Part shown: one piece after another, positions 33,587 through 44,867 of the stretch | Layout of the letters: each line of letters begins with the position of its first letter | Position numbering within the stretch: position 1 is the stretch's first letter | Source of the DNA: Dendrocalamus latiflorus | Taxonomy: Eukaryota; Streptophyta; Magnoliopsida; Poales; Poaceae | Length of the DNA stretch: 64,000 nt | NCBI GenBank assembly: GCA_017311315.1 | Contig: CM029645.1 | Coordinates: 25,135,627 to 25,199,626 of the forward strand | Direction of reading: 5' to 3' | Position numbers and translations under genes: made by a program | Notes under the pieces: generated by a model | Database searches by the model: none | The model's input: the letters and a program-made list of their open reading frames with translations, nothing else | Told to the model about the DNA's origin: nothing

Positions 33587-33714
33587 GCCCGCGCTCCTCC
33601 ATTCGTCATTCAGTGCTCATCTTGCGCTGCGACCGCATGCAATGCATGCATGCTCCCTATTAATACCATGCCAGAAAGAAAAAGAGATGTACTATAAAAA
33701 AGCGTTAATTAGTT
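33587..33714 (-). repeat. Inverted repeat arm, right, flanking Copia A
   Basis: Partner of 26,014-26,139. Between this arm and the Copia element, 33,160-33,260 has 'cgagc'-rich sequence that loosely mirrors 26,225-26,300 (hAT-like 'tagaggtgg'), suggesting the inverted unit may be a MITE or foldback element. 32,929-33,586 and 33,715-34,203 hold no recognisable gene. Confidence 0.9.
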
Positions 33715-34203
33715 CACCTCTCTGATCTCTCTGGTTTTACATTTTTTTTAAATCGTTTTTAGCAACGATATATGGATCAGTAACTACGTACGTAATTAGC
33801 TAGCTAGGCAAAGAGAGAGCGAGAAAAACAACACGTTGAAAATACCACGTAGCTAGATGTACTAATCAACGGCGTATTCTTCATTATTTCTTCCCAGAAC
33901 AAACATCATATCGTCTTTAATCGTGCACGCACGGCGGCTTGATTCATGGCAATAAAACAAAAGGACGTGCCTCCCTGTATGCCCCATGGTGGAACTAATT
34001 AACACACCGGATCTGACGAGCATGCACTACCCCGGCTACGTACCTCCGCTCCACCTCGATCGGTTCTTCACCAGTGGCCACACTGTTGCCTCCTAGCTGG
34101 CTAGCTTGCAACCGTCGATCGATGCCGGCGCAACCCTCCGGCAATGGATCTCACGTTTCACTGCCCTGCACCGTCCACCGCGCGCCACAGCTGGCGTGCC
34201 ACT

Positions 34204-34903
34204 TGTAATATCCCATCTGGGAGCCTTGTATTTGCGTTTGTGTGAAATTTTAAATTGAAATTGAATTGAAAAATGCAACTCAAAATTCAATTAACCTTCA
34301 AAATTTCAACTGAATTTTCAAAATTCTCGAAGCCCAAACCAAACCCCAATCTCCTTGGGCCGAGCCTAGTCCATCCTCTACTTCACCATGGCCCACCAGG
34401 CCTTCGGCCTTGCCCAGGCCAGCCTACTCCGCCCTCCCTACGCTGTGCATGCACAGCACATTTCTCGGACATACCCACGCCGCGCCCCCCTCGCGCGGTC
34501 AGCGCCGCTCACCCCTGCGTGTCTTTGTGCGCTAGCAGTGTCGCCAATGCCACGCCGATCTCATGCATAACTAGCCATCCTCCCTCTCCCTCTCCTCTCT
34601 GCGTGCCTGTCGCTATCGTGCCCGTGTTCTTCGTATATCGTTGCCTCTACACGTCCCCCTCCGCCTTAACTCCTTCCGCGTCGCACGCTAACTCCGCTAG
34701 CTTCGCTCCTACACCCGCACCCCACACGACATTGAAGGCCCAATGGCTAACCATCCTCCTCCTCAACTATAAAGCCCTCGGATGGTCTCCCGTACTCCCA
34801 ATCGCCCTCCCCCACCCCCACCCCCCCCCCATCACCAACCTTGCCTCTGAGCACTCCCAAACCATCTTCTTCTTTGGCTCTGATCGTTCCGCTACCCCCG
34901 ACG
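34204..34903 (+). repeat. Gypsy-type LTR fragment
   Basis: Starts 'tgtaatatcccatctggg', the style of opening seen in chromovirus (Tekay/RIRE3-like) LTRs of grasses, followed by a C-rich region with a TATA-like 'ctataaag' near 34,767. It is interrupted at 34,904 by a CACTA terminus. The ORF at 34,273-34,920 is a compositional open frame and not a gene. Confidence 0.5.
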
Positions 34904-35389
34904 CACTACCACAGAAATAGTCACACAGACGGTTCCGTGAACTATCTGAATCCATGGGTCAGTGATCATAGGGGTTATTCACAGATGATTTTGAACCATC
35001 TGTGAAAATCTATCACAGACGGTTTAGAACTAGAACCGTATGTGATTGTCTGTTATCATAGATGGTTCGAAACTAGAACCATCTGTAATAGTCTATTATC
35101 ATAGATAGTTCTTGATAAAAACCATGTGTGATGTGCAAGTATCACAGCCGATTAGTATATAGAACCGTCTATAATGTGCGAGTATCACAGACGGTTTTTG
35201 GTTCAAGCCATCTATGTAGTCCTTCACAGATGGTTTATACCACAAAACCGTGTGTGATGGTTCATTCTAAACCTAAAACTTTTTCTATTTTTTGGCTAGC
35301 ATTGGGAAATGTTAGCTATGCTCCTTGAAAACAAGCAAATACAGTAGCAAACATAGCAGCACATTTCATTTCCATTAAAATTAGAATCC
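34904..35389 (+). mobile_element. CACTA element 2, terminal segment
   Basis: Begins 'cactaccacagaaatag' at 34,904 and carries about six hairpins of the form 'tcacagacggtt...aaccgtctgtga' up to 35,260. 35,270-35,350 ('gctagcattgggaaatg', 'ccttgaaaacaagcaaat') aligns with 17,990-18,040 of element 1, so this is the same family and the same (Ulp1-side) end. It continues after the MITE at 35,904; the far end was not found ('gctagtg' near 36,320 lacks a matching TSD). Confidence 0.75.
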
Positions 35390-35397
35390 ACCATTAT

Positions 35398-35895
35398 TAG
35401 GGGTGAAAACAGATCGGATACGATCGAATAGTCTCAAATACGAATACAAATCCATATTTTTAAAACGATTATGAATACGAATTCGAATATTCTCAAATAC
35501 AGATATGAATATTCTCAAATACGAATATGGATATTTCGAATACAGATTTTCTCAGATACGAATATCGGATAAAACATATTCTTAGTGGTTTTGCCGATTT
35601 TTCACCGGTTACCAGTTTTCAACCGCTTGAATTCAAATTTTGAATCACAAAATTCATACGGATTTTTCATGGGTTCTAGAAAATGGATCGAATACGAATC
35701 GAATAGTCTCGAATACGAATATTCTCAGATACGCATACAAATATTCTCGAATACGAATATTCTCTGATACGGATACGAATATTCTCGAATACGAATATGA
35801 ACATTTTCGAATACGGATTTTGCTTACCACATTCACGTTTTCTCGGATACGAATATCGGATAAAACGAATTATCCGTTACCGTTTTCCATCCCTA
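35398..35895. mobile_element. hAT MITE with TSD ACCATTAT, GAATA-rich
   Basis: A 498-base element flanked by identical 8-base duplications (35,390-35,397 and 35,896-35,903). Ends 'taggggtgaaaac' and 'gttttccatcccta' are Ac-like inverted repeats. The body consists of many copies of 'cgaatacgaatattctc' in both orientations. It is inserted inside CACTA element 2. Confidence 0.9.
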
Positions 35896-36063
35896 ACCAT
35901 TATAGCATCACAAGATAACGAGCAGGTTACCGATCTAACATAGCACGAGCATGGCAAGAACATATCTTCTAATCCTACGAACCCAACTCTTAAATATGGC
36001 AATAACATTGAAGAAGCAGAGATCCTAGCAGACAGTAGAAGCTCAACCACGTCGACGAGGCCT

Positions 36064-36267
36064 TTATGCTGCTTCCGCAGTGCCTTTCCACCCGTAGACT
36101 TGCATGCTGTCTACTTCATAAGGGCCCGCCTCCGAGACCTTGGCCACCACTTTTGCCATCCCCGAGACTGCCGCCGAAATCGTCCTCCAGACCGGTATGC
36201 ACCGGCCATTGTCCTCCTCACCGGTGTACACTAACGTTCCATCGTCGTGCTCCCAGACGGTGTACAC
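36064..36267 (-). CDS. Unrecognised 67-codon ORF downstream of CACTA 2
   Basis: Minus-strand ORF 'MYTVWEHDDGTLVYTGEED' continuing to EAA. The amino acid composition looks protein-like, so it could be a captured host exon inside CACTA element 2, but I do not recognise the family. No splice context was established. Confidence 0.3.
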   Translation of the reverse strand: MYTVWEHDDGTLVYTGEEDNGRCIPVWRTISAAVSGMAKVVAKVSEAGPYEVDSMQVYGWKGTAEAA

Positions 36268-36378
36268 CAGCTGTCGTCCCTCCCACTGGTGTGCACCGCC
36301 GCCCCGTCAATGTCGTTGCTAGTGTATGATACATGCATATCATCTGTCTACTACTCTATCTTTCACCGGTGTGCTCTT

Positions 36379-37271
36379 TGTTGGAAATAATCTTGTTTTA
36401 GAAGTCATGTACAAAATTTGGTTGTAATCGAAGTCGAATTGCAGCCGTAATTAGAAGTCATAGCGGGGAACAGAATAGAAGTCGTATCAGAAGCGGAGTC
36501 GGAGTCAGAATTGTAATCGTAGTCGAACTCGTGTTAAAGTCGTAGAACCGGGTATAAAAGGAGGAGTAGACATGTAACCAAAGATGTACCAGCCAATAGC
36601 GAATAATAGAGAAGAGGAAAAACAATCCCTAAGTGTTGTTTTCATTGTGTGATCTTGCAAGACGTGGTCGGAAGGACTCACGACCACGGCAAACGTGGTC
36701 GGGAGGTCCTACGACCACGGCAAAGCTACAGTACATTTACGACTACAACAAATCTACTATAGACAAGGTCGAAAGGTGTTCGACCGCAGCGGAAGCGGAA
36801 GACGGTGAGGTCGAAAAGCGATACGACCACATCCGAGAAAAGTCGAAGGTAATCTGAAGGCATACGACTGCGACAAAGTTTGTATGTGGTCGTAAGGAGG
36901 GTACGACCACGTTGAAGTATTTCGACCACGGTGAACAGTGATCGCTAGCATCACTGCGTGATCGTAAAGGATTTCGATCACGGTATTCTCAAGCGGCTGG
37001 AGAAAGACAGCGCAGCGATAAAGAAGAGCGGTCGTAAACTGCTACAGTAAGGTTACGACCACGACTCAAAGCGATCGGTGGCGAGTTTGAGTGGTCGTAC
37101 GGCATCGTAAGTGGTCGGAATCGATCGTAAACGACTTTAACCGGTCATAAAAGATCCTGAGAGGTCGTAAGACTTTCCATCACTCTTGTCTTCGTCTTCA
37201 CAAGGGTGCACCTTCATCATTCCCTTTTCTTCCTTTTCTCTGGTGCACCTCGTCTGTGTCTTCCCTCAACA
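36379..37271 (+). mobile_element. Probable solo LTR with gtcgtaa-type subrepeats
   Basis: Starts TGTTGGAAATAATC and ends CCCTCAACA, with a TATA box (gtataaaagg, 36,552) and polyA-signal-like aataata at 36,602. 36,660-37,170 contains many variants of 'acgaccacgg' and 'ggtcgtaa', echoing the subrepeats of the Copia B LTR. Flanking pentamers (ctctt, gagta) do not match, so either the ends are misplaced or a TSD is lost. No internal domain seen. Confidence 0.5.
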
Positions 37272-37751
37272 GAGTACATGTATGTAGTGTAGAGTACTGT
37301 ACAGGTTCTGTACAGTGCATTTAGGTCATATGTGTACTGTGCAGTGTACAATGTGTATGTGCATTTTTCTTTGTAGGACTAATAGCACATGTATTTTTTT
37401 ACAAATACCTGCGTACAGGAGGTTAGGTGTAGGATATGGTATACAAGTACATTTGAGGTGTGGTGTAGGATACGCTGTACATGTATAGTATGGAGGACCT
37501 GTATGGGATTTCAGTACTGTACCAATGCGATGTATAGCCAAATATTCGTATTGTACTGTACATCTATGTTTTCAAAATTCAAAACGCCATTTCAGAGATT
37601 GGAGGATAGGTAGTGGGTCCCGCATGTACCTTTCTTCCCCTTGTAATCAGTGTAGAAAAGACTCAAAAATTACATAAATTCACTTAATATTTGAGAACAA
37701 AAAAAACCAAACTTCCTACATGAATCTCAAAGCGCATTGTGTGGTCTAGAT

Positions 37752-38087
37752 CAGGGTTTTTTTACCGCCTGGTATGGGCCAAAAATCGGCTGTTTTTGGT
37801 TTTACCGATGACCCTTAGTAAAATTTTAAATCGGTTCTGAAATTTTTATTTTACATGAATTTTATCAAATTTAGAAGAAATTTTAGCCGAAATTGTTTCA
37901 AAATTTTGACCAATATTTTCAACCAATTTTTGTCTGATTTTTGGTCAAAAATCAACTGATTGTTTTAAAATTCAAATTTTGATTTGAAAATTTCAGCTCG
38001 AAATTCTCCAAAATTTCCCGATTTTTTGTCATATCGACCCTACCGGCCACTCCCAGTTGAAATTTATAACCAATTTTTTAAACCCTG
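37752..38087. mobile_element. hAT MITE, near-perfect TSD
   Basis: 336 bases with ends 'cagggtttttttacc' and 'aattttttaaaccctg', flanked by gtctagat (37,744-37,751) and gtatagat (38,088-38,095), 7 of 8 matching. AT-rich interior without coding capacity. Confidence 0.8.
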
Positions 38088-38095
38088 GTATAGAT

Positions 38096-41000
38096 AGTTG
38101 GTACAAATGGGCATATACCCATATTTGCCTTTCCGAGTTAGGCGCCCTAGCAATTAGTAACATGCTTTTTTTTCATAATCTATATTAAATTCGAAAGTGC
38201 TATAAAGCACTTGAATGTTTTTGGACAAAATCAGTCAAAATTCTAATATTTGGATCCGCTTCATGATTCGTACACCACCCACCATCGTCTCCAACTCTGG
38301 CCGACGGGTTCTTCATTTACGCTATGTTGGTTCGCCGAAGTAGGGTTAGGGTTCACTGAGTTAGGGATTTGGGTTCACTGGAGCTTGGATTTAGCGGAAG
38401 ACTAGGGTGGCAGAGGCACGACAGTGGACAGCGGTGGCGATGGGGCGTCAAGGCAGCGGTGGTGCTGCCGGCTGCGGGCTTGGGGGAGGGCGGTGGGCGG
38501 CGAAGGTGGTGGGGTGATGAAAATGATGAGCAATTAGAAGGCGGTGGACGGCGATGGCGGATCCGGCGGGTACTCCGCTAGAAATAGGGAAAGAGGGTGG
38601 GGTATGGGAGATGGAGGCGTGTAGTGGCGGCGATGATGAAAGGGGAGGCGGGCCATAGTAGTAGGAAGGGAGGTTGAGGCGGTAACACTATGGAAGGTGC
38701 TCGTCGATGGGCATTACTGGCATTGGAGGTGATGACGGCAAGGCGGCATGGCGACAGCGACAGGGTCAGTGAAGGCGGAGGCTGTGGCTAGGGTTTGGTG
38801 GCCCGTGGGACATTTCAATAGGAGGTAGAGGGAGGTGGATGTCCCGTTAGATTGAGATCCAACGGTCCTAAAATCTAATTGATTTTAGGCAAACAAACAT
38901 TCACATGATAGGTAGATAGACCCTATTAAATTTGTTTGCATGCTGTTATCTACAAACAAGTGAACTTAAAAATTAAACATTCTCCTGTGACACTGCTTGG
39001 GTCAGGTCTAAGGCAGCAGCGAGCTACTGATCACAACAAGTGTGCTAGTCCTGTGCAGGAGGATGGGAGTCTACGGACCGCCCCTTACCCTCCTCCTCCA
39101 CTACAGGAGTCGCACCTCCTTAGCTCCCCTGCCCTATGCTCACCTGTCAGTGCCGCTGCCTTCTGGATTTGCCTACTCAGGTCCAGATCCAATCGCCATC
39201 AACTACCCATCGCTCGTCCTCAACACCACCTCTAGCTCCGCGTCACCGACTACAAATCCGAGGCCGGCAAGCTGCGGCTTAGGTGGCACGTGTAGGAGGA
39301 TTAGAGTTCATGGGCCACCCCTCACCTTCCTCGGTTCCTCCTCCACTGTTGAAGCCTCACCTCGCCGGCTCCCCTATCCTCATCCTCCACTGTTGGCGCT
39401 CGCTTGTCGACAACAGTGGGGCCTCTGGATTCGATCGCCCAGATCTAGATCCCGCGCCGTCCACCGCCAGTTGCTCATCCTCAACACTCTGCGTCGCTGG
39501 CTATGGGTCTGAGGCAGGCAAGCGGCAGTGGTGGGAGCTAAGGTGGGTAAGCGTCGTGTGCCGTCATGCCGTGCTAGGCCTCACCAACGCCTATCTGTTC
39601 CGGCACGGCCACCGTAGCCTACCGCGGCCTGAGGCCCATCGTGCCCATGCTTGGCACGACCCAATTCCCAGCACTAGCTGAGCACACACACCTATTCTTC
39701 GACTTCAGCTTAGAACACAAGATAGTTGACGTTGTCCAAGGCTTCCATTTCTGAATTGGTGCCCACCGTTGCCACTATTGTGCTGCTGCTACTGCTACAA
39801 TCACTTGAATTCCATTGGCACAATTGGGAGGCAAGGGAGAAACCAAAATTTTTCAGCACATTCCAAGATGATACTTGTTTCCATCAAGGAGCCATCGAAG
39901 GTGATCTAGATATAACAAGATATATATGTTCACACATCCACACAATTCTGCATGCTCCATATTTTGTTGAGGTACAACACTGCCTTTTTCCCATGATAGG
40001 GGTGTTCCATTTGGCTTTAGTTTATGGCTTTTGGGCAGTTCGTTAGAGAGAGTATAAAGTGACGGAAACTCGTATGTAGTTTTTGCTGATATAAATGAAG
40101 TCGTTACAGTGTGTAACATTGCATGTTTTTCAAGGATGCAACCTAGAGGTTTACAACAGTTAAACGTACATCAGCTAATTAGGAAAATCTATAAACATCC
40201 CCATAGGTTATATACTTGTTTCAATTTTTCCAAATTCCTTTCTTTTCACCTAGGATAAACAGATGTAACGGTAAAAACCTGAGCGGTCGATTTTGTCTTC
40301 TCTTGTTCTGCATGCCATGGAATTAATTTTGGCCTGCAGTTGCAGCACATGCAAGAGCACTGAACTATACGTCATCTTTCTTATTCACCTGCAGAGACCC
40401 AGATATACTAATATGAATACAGCGCACGTACGGATCCCGATTTGATCCTATGTCTCGTGGAAGATCAGATAAGAGCCCGGCGGTTCCTATGGTATATATA
40501 TCCTCCACAGTGTTTCAATACATAATGAATCTCGCAAACGAATTACACACTACAAAATTATACTGTAATGTGTTTTAGCATAGCATATATTGCATGCGTT
40601 GGATACTAGCTAACCAGTAATGTACGTACTATTATATATACTAGTAGCAAAGTAGTACTCTACAACGCACTATAGTTGAGTAAAGCAGCACAAATTTACA
40701 GTATATTTTACTATATATCAAATACTGCATTGTGCTGTAAATTTGCACTCCAGTGATGAATTCCTAGCCATGCGTGCAGATTTAGATCCAAGGTACGGTC
40801 TACACGAGAAGGAAGCACATGCACAAATTAAAACTTCCTCTGGTCACAAAAGAACGTCATTTTTTGGTACACCAGTAAAACTTTTTAAACTTTGGTTATT
40901 GATGTATTTTTCATTATTTACATTGAACATAAGAAAACTATATGTATATGTTTGTGTCAAAAACAACTTTCACAATAATGTCATAATATTATTAGGTGTT

Positions 41001-41109
41001 ATGAATATATGATAATAGAAATTAGTGGTCAAAGTTATATTTTAAAGGCCATATAATGTCCAGAACCACTTTTTTTTGTGACTCAAGTGCTATAATATCT
41101 ATTCTCTAC
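38096..41109. repeat. No recognised gene; includes a diverged 240-bp tandem repeat
   Basis: 38,270-38,830 is G-rich with simple ggcggtgg-type composition. 39,042-39,280 and 39,281-39,530 are two diverged copies of one unit (shared order: 'aggaggat.gagt', 'ccctcctcc', 'ctcctccact', 'cagatc.a', 'ctc.tcctcaacac', 'gaggc.ggcaagc'). ORFs across it (up to 156 codons) follow the repeat and show no domain. 40,030-40,110 resembles part of a Tourist MITE. 40,250-41,100 is AT-rich and empty. Confidence 0.4.
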
Positions 41110-41877
41110 CAAAGATAGAGAGGAACAACGCACCATCTTCTCCAGGAGTTACACCATCCACTTGCTTCGGCGGCTGTGGTCTATTGTGATAGCATCAGTG
41201 CATTGTACATGTCTTCCAACACATACAACATCATTGCACTAAGTATATCGAGATTGACATTCACTTCGTTTGCGAAATGTGTCTCTTGGTCAGGTTTGGG
41301 TGCTACGCATTCCTTCATCTATTTTGCCGATTTGATGACAAAAGGGCTATCGACTTAGCTATTTCAGGATTTTCAGTCTAGTCTATGCTTTTAGCTGCCT
41401 TACGCTGCGACCAAGGGGGATGTTAGCAAATTGCATATTTCGCTATACAAATTGTTGGTTGTAACTTCCCGAAATATTTTTGGTTGTAAACACTATTGTT
41501 ATCTGGCAATATAAAGTGATCACCCCGGCATTCCTTGCTAGCATTTTGCATGATCTTTTTATTTTTGTTGTAATCATGGATGTTCCCGGTTCTTTTTTAC
41601 TTATAGTTTTAGACACTGAAATTGTTCAATGCACTTCTTTGACTTTTTTTAATTATGTGTAAATAAATTTTATTAAAAATATAATTGTACGGGAGTACTT
41701 TTTGTGCGAAGATACTAATATCATTTCCATATGATAAATTTAAATATTTTTATGCATATGAATGATCTTGTTTAAAAGTTTGACTATGTGTAATCTAAAG
41801 CAACATTTATTTAAATTGAGAATGGATGAGGGAGAAAAAGTGTAAACCCGGGGGGAAAGGATCCTCTAAAGTGGTGA
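41110..41877 (+). mobile_element. Copia 3' end relic: RNase H, PPT and LTR start
   Basis: 41,176-41,358 encodes a decayed Copia RNase H C-terminus (VYCDSISALYMSSN, then FADLMTKGLST). A polypurine tract 'ccaagggggatgttagc' follows, placing an LTR start (TGTTAGCAAATT) at about 41,420. Downstream sequence from 41,535 is shared with the start of the window (copy A). No LTR end or TSD identified. Confidence 0.7.
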
Positions 41878-41935
41878 AAAACATTCACCATTAGGATCAG
41901 TTGGGGACCATTGGATCAAAATCCAGATAGTCTAA

Positions 41936-42171
41936 GGGCATGTTCATATAGACTTTTAGATTTGGCTTATGAATAGTAACAACTTATAGAGAAACTTGTA
42001 AAGAGAGAGACACGTGCGATTTTGGCCGATATAAATAGAGTCACTACAGTGTGTACTACAATCGATTAGTAGCCACTGCCTTGAAAAGACACTTCATTTG
42101 AAAGCTACATACTATAGAAAAGCTATTTACTATAGAAAAGTAGTTTTTAGAAGGCAATATAAATATGGCCT
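41936..42171. mobile_element. Tourist-like MITE, TSD TAA, empty site in copy A
   Basis: 236 bases starting GGGCATGTTCATATAG and ending ATATGGCCT, flanked by TAA on both sides (41,933-41,935 and 42,172-42,174). Copy A (about 745-755) reads 'agtctaaactagat' with one TAA. TIR and 3-base TSD are typical of PIF/Harbinger MITEs. Confidence 0.85.
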
Positions 42172-42456
42172 TAAACTAGATGCTACAATATTATATACAG
42201 TACATACTGCAGTACTTGTTTTTAAAAGAACATACATCACTTCTCTCTTCTGCAATACATGTTCGCTGCATGCAGGAACTCGGTAAAGTACCCAGATGAA
42301 ATTAAGCCATTATATTGGATTGAGTGGCTATTAAAGAAATGTAGATTTATTGAAGAGAATTGTAGATGGTTTCTCATTCACACACAAACCCAGAGAAGTA
42401 AGGGCATCCACAGTATGAGGTACGTACTTCCACCGATGCTAAGATTTGCCACATCA

Positions 42457-44498
42457 TATTGGCAACAATATTTAGCAAGAAGGATACTCGATCAAAAAAC
42501 CACACAGAATCATCATTTTCTTTGGCAACAGCAACAAGAATTGGAGTTGATGTGCAAAACAGAGAACATAATAAGCAGATGGTGATTCTTTCATGATCAA
42601 GATTTTCAGCCCTTTAATCTCTCCTTTCATGTTACTAACCCCATCGTAGCCTTGACCACGGATTTGAGTTATAGTCAAACCATGACTAACTAGTAAAGAT
42701 TGAATTGCTTCCTTAAGTGATGAAGAAGTAGTATCATCTACATGAACAATTCTAAGAAACCGCTCACATGGCCTTCCTGATTTATCAACATAACGCAAGC
42801 AAAGGGCTAGTTGTTCTTTATGAGAGACATCACTAGACTCATCAGCTAAAATTGTATAGTGATCTTCACCAATTTCCTTAATGATTTGATCTCTAGTCTC
42901 CATTGCACAACATTGAATAATTTCTTTTTGTATGTCTAGGCTAGTCAATGTGCAATTACCTGGAGCATTCTTCAAAACAAACTTGTCCACCTCTTCATTA
43001 TTTGCTGCAAGCCACTTCAAAAGCTCAATAAAGTTCCCTCTGTTGCTAGACTCTTCACTTTCATCATGCCCACGGAATGCCAATCCTTGCTACAAAAGAA
43101 ACCTCAAACATCTAAGTGAATAAGTCAACCTGATCTGTAGAGACGTCGCTCCTCATTATCCACCTTCACAATTTTATCGTCAATTGCTCCATGGGGAGTC
43201 ATAAATAAGTTGTATCTTTCTTGAGCTGCATTGTGAGCACTTGTTACACCACCCACATGTAAATCAATTGTACCATTTCTATTCCAATTTCTCCAACCAC
43301 CTTCAACAAATGCAGATTTCTTAGTTTTCTCCTTTGCAAACAAGTAGCACACAAAGCAAAATGCTGCTTCCTTCTTGATACTATATTCAATCCAAGGATA
43401 TTTATAAAACCATATAGGATTGAATTGCTGATCTCTATCTCCGATTTTTCTACTTTCAAATTCATGTGCATAAGGTTGAAACGGGCCTTTAATAATATAT
43501 GATCTTCGAACTGCATCTTGATCATTAACGGGATAACTTGCAATGGATTATCTTTCCCCTGGATCAAGTGGAAGCCGACTGATATCATAAACCGGTTCCT
43601 TTTCTACAACTGGAGGTGGACAGGATGGCATTGGAATTGGAGTCACATTTTCTGCAATCACTCTATCTTGATCTGGTCCACCTTGTTCTTCAAATTGCTC
43701 TTCTGGAACAGCAGCAGCCACAGAAGGAGATGGAGAAGAAGCCCTTTTCTTTTATGCATATTTTTTAAAAAGAGAGGCAATATCACCACTCCTCTTCATA
43801 TTTCAATAAGTCTGCAAGAGAATAAAATATTGTTTCAATTTACCATTCCAATAATCAATTGACACAGAAAAAAACTCCTATCCTACAATTAAAATTAAAT
43901 AGTCCAATGCGACCGTGCATTCCAATAATATAATCTAATGACACAGAATAAAATAAGGTTTTGTGTACCTTGTGACTTGCGGCCTGTGAACGTCTGATGC
44001 CTGATGGTGGATCGCTGTCGCTGATCACCGGCTGTTGGCCACCAGTAATAGCTGATGCGTTCTGCTCGAGTTAGGGCTTATTTGCTTAGTCTCTAGCTCT
44101 AGGGAGAGATTGGGAGAAAAAAGGAAACATGATTAAACGAGCAGGCTAATTGGATGAAGATTTTGACTTTTGAGACGTACCTGTAGAGGACTCACGTGTG
44201 CTGCTGCTCGTTGTCCGGCGCCGGCCTGCCGCCGGCCCGCCGCCGCCGCTATTGTTCGTATAATCGTATTCGTATTCTATGAAGCACAACACAGCAAGGG
44301 ATACAAAGGGGCGCAGGCCGGCCGCACAGAGAAATACGAAGGGTCGCACAATGCGTATTCGCGAAAGGCCGCGGGCGCTCCGACGTATTCGATGTTTGGC
44401 TGCTGAGGATCCGAATTTTCCTATATCTATGGACCTTGTATGGGCCGAGCGCATGGTGGTCCGCGGACCACCCAGACCACCCTGTAGCTCCGCCCCTG
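42457..44498 (-). mobile_element. hAT (Tip100-like) element, truncated
   Basis: The right end reads 'gctccgcccctg' at 44,487-44,498, the reverse complement of the CAGGGGCGGAGC terminus of Tip100-like hATs. It encodes a minus-strand TTF/DUF4371-type transposase. At 44,499 the sequence resumes inside an LTR at 'cgtttacg', so the element inserted in that LTR. The left side ends abruptly at 42,456 in duplicated genomic sequence, with no TIR and no LTR, showing a later deletion that removed the 3' part of the transposon and the 5' part of the LTR. Confidence 0.75.
42472..43799 (-). pseudogene. hAT transposase (TTF-type zinc finger, DUF4371), broken
   Basis: The start ATG at 43,799 opens MKRSGDIASLFKKYA and is followed at once by an in-frame TAA (43,754-43,752). 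Downstream, in shifting frames, are the TTF zinc-finger region (IKKEAAFCFVCYLFAKE, NRNGTIDLHVGGVTSAHN) and DUF4371 (ETRDQIIKEIGEDHYTILAD, ESSDVSHKEQLALCLRYVD, IRGQGYDGVSNMKGE). The frame ends at 42,472, well short of the hAT dimerisation domain. One stop, at least two frame changes and a missing C-terminus make it dead. Confidence 0.8.
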
Positions 44499-44867
44499 CG
44501 TTTACGACTTGTTAGTCAGAATCGACTTGCTAGTCGTAGAGTGCCTCCGAATTCCTAGTCGTGTCCGACTTCTGATTGCCAGCTGCGACTAGATACTCGT
44601 GGTAGCTCCGAGTACTCGTATACGACTTCGTAGACATAACTTCGAGTGCTCGTAAACGACTACGTGGTCGTAGCTCCGAGTGGTCGTAAATGACCTTATA
44701 GTCGTAAGTTCGACTCCGTGGTCGTAAGATGTTCTACGTAGTCGTAAGTTCGACTGCGTGGTGGTAAGACATTCTGCGTGGTCGTAAGTTCGACTGCATG
44801 GTCGTAAATTGTTCTGCGTAATCGTAACAAGTACCAGGTACTCATAGTCGTGGGACTGGTTTCAACA
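44499..44867 (+). repeat. LTR fragment of the Copia B family (3' half)
   Basis: Matches the 3' half of the Copia B LTRs (48,050-48,416): shared 'gacttgctagtcgtagagtg', repeated 'gtggtcgtaagttcgact' units and the terminal 'ggtttcaaca'. It is cut on the left by the hAT element and on the right joins 'ccctagccatata', which in copy A (about 1,570) is uninterrupted, so this LTR is a post-duplication insertion in copy B. Confidence 0.85.

Noticed and set aside
34273..34920. 215-codon Pro/Ser-rich ORF as a host gene
   Set aside because: It lies within a C-rich Gypsy-type LTR and runs into a CACTA end. There is no domain, and the composition explains the open frame.
34904..36330. CACTA element 2 as a complete non-autonomous element ending at 'gctagtg' near 36,320
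   Set aside because: The flanking triplets (acg and tat) do not match and no inverted hairpin array precedes the putative end.
38369..38581. 70-codon Gly/Trp/Arg-rich ORF
   Set aside because: It is the product of G-rich repetitive composition (ggcggtgg), without domain or conservation evidence.
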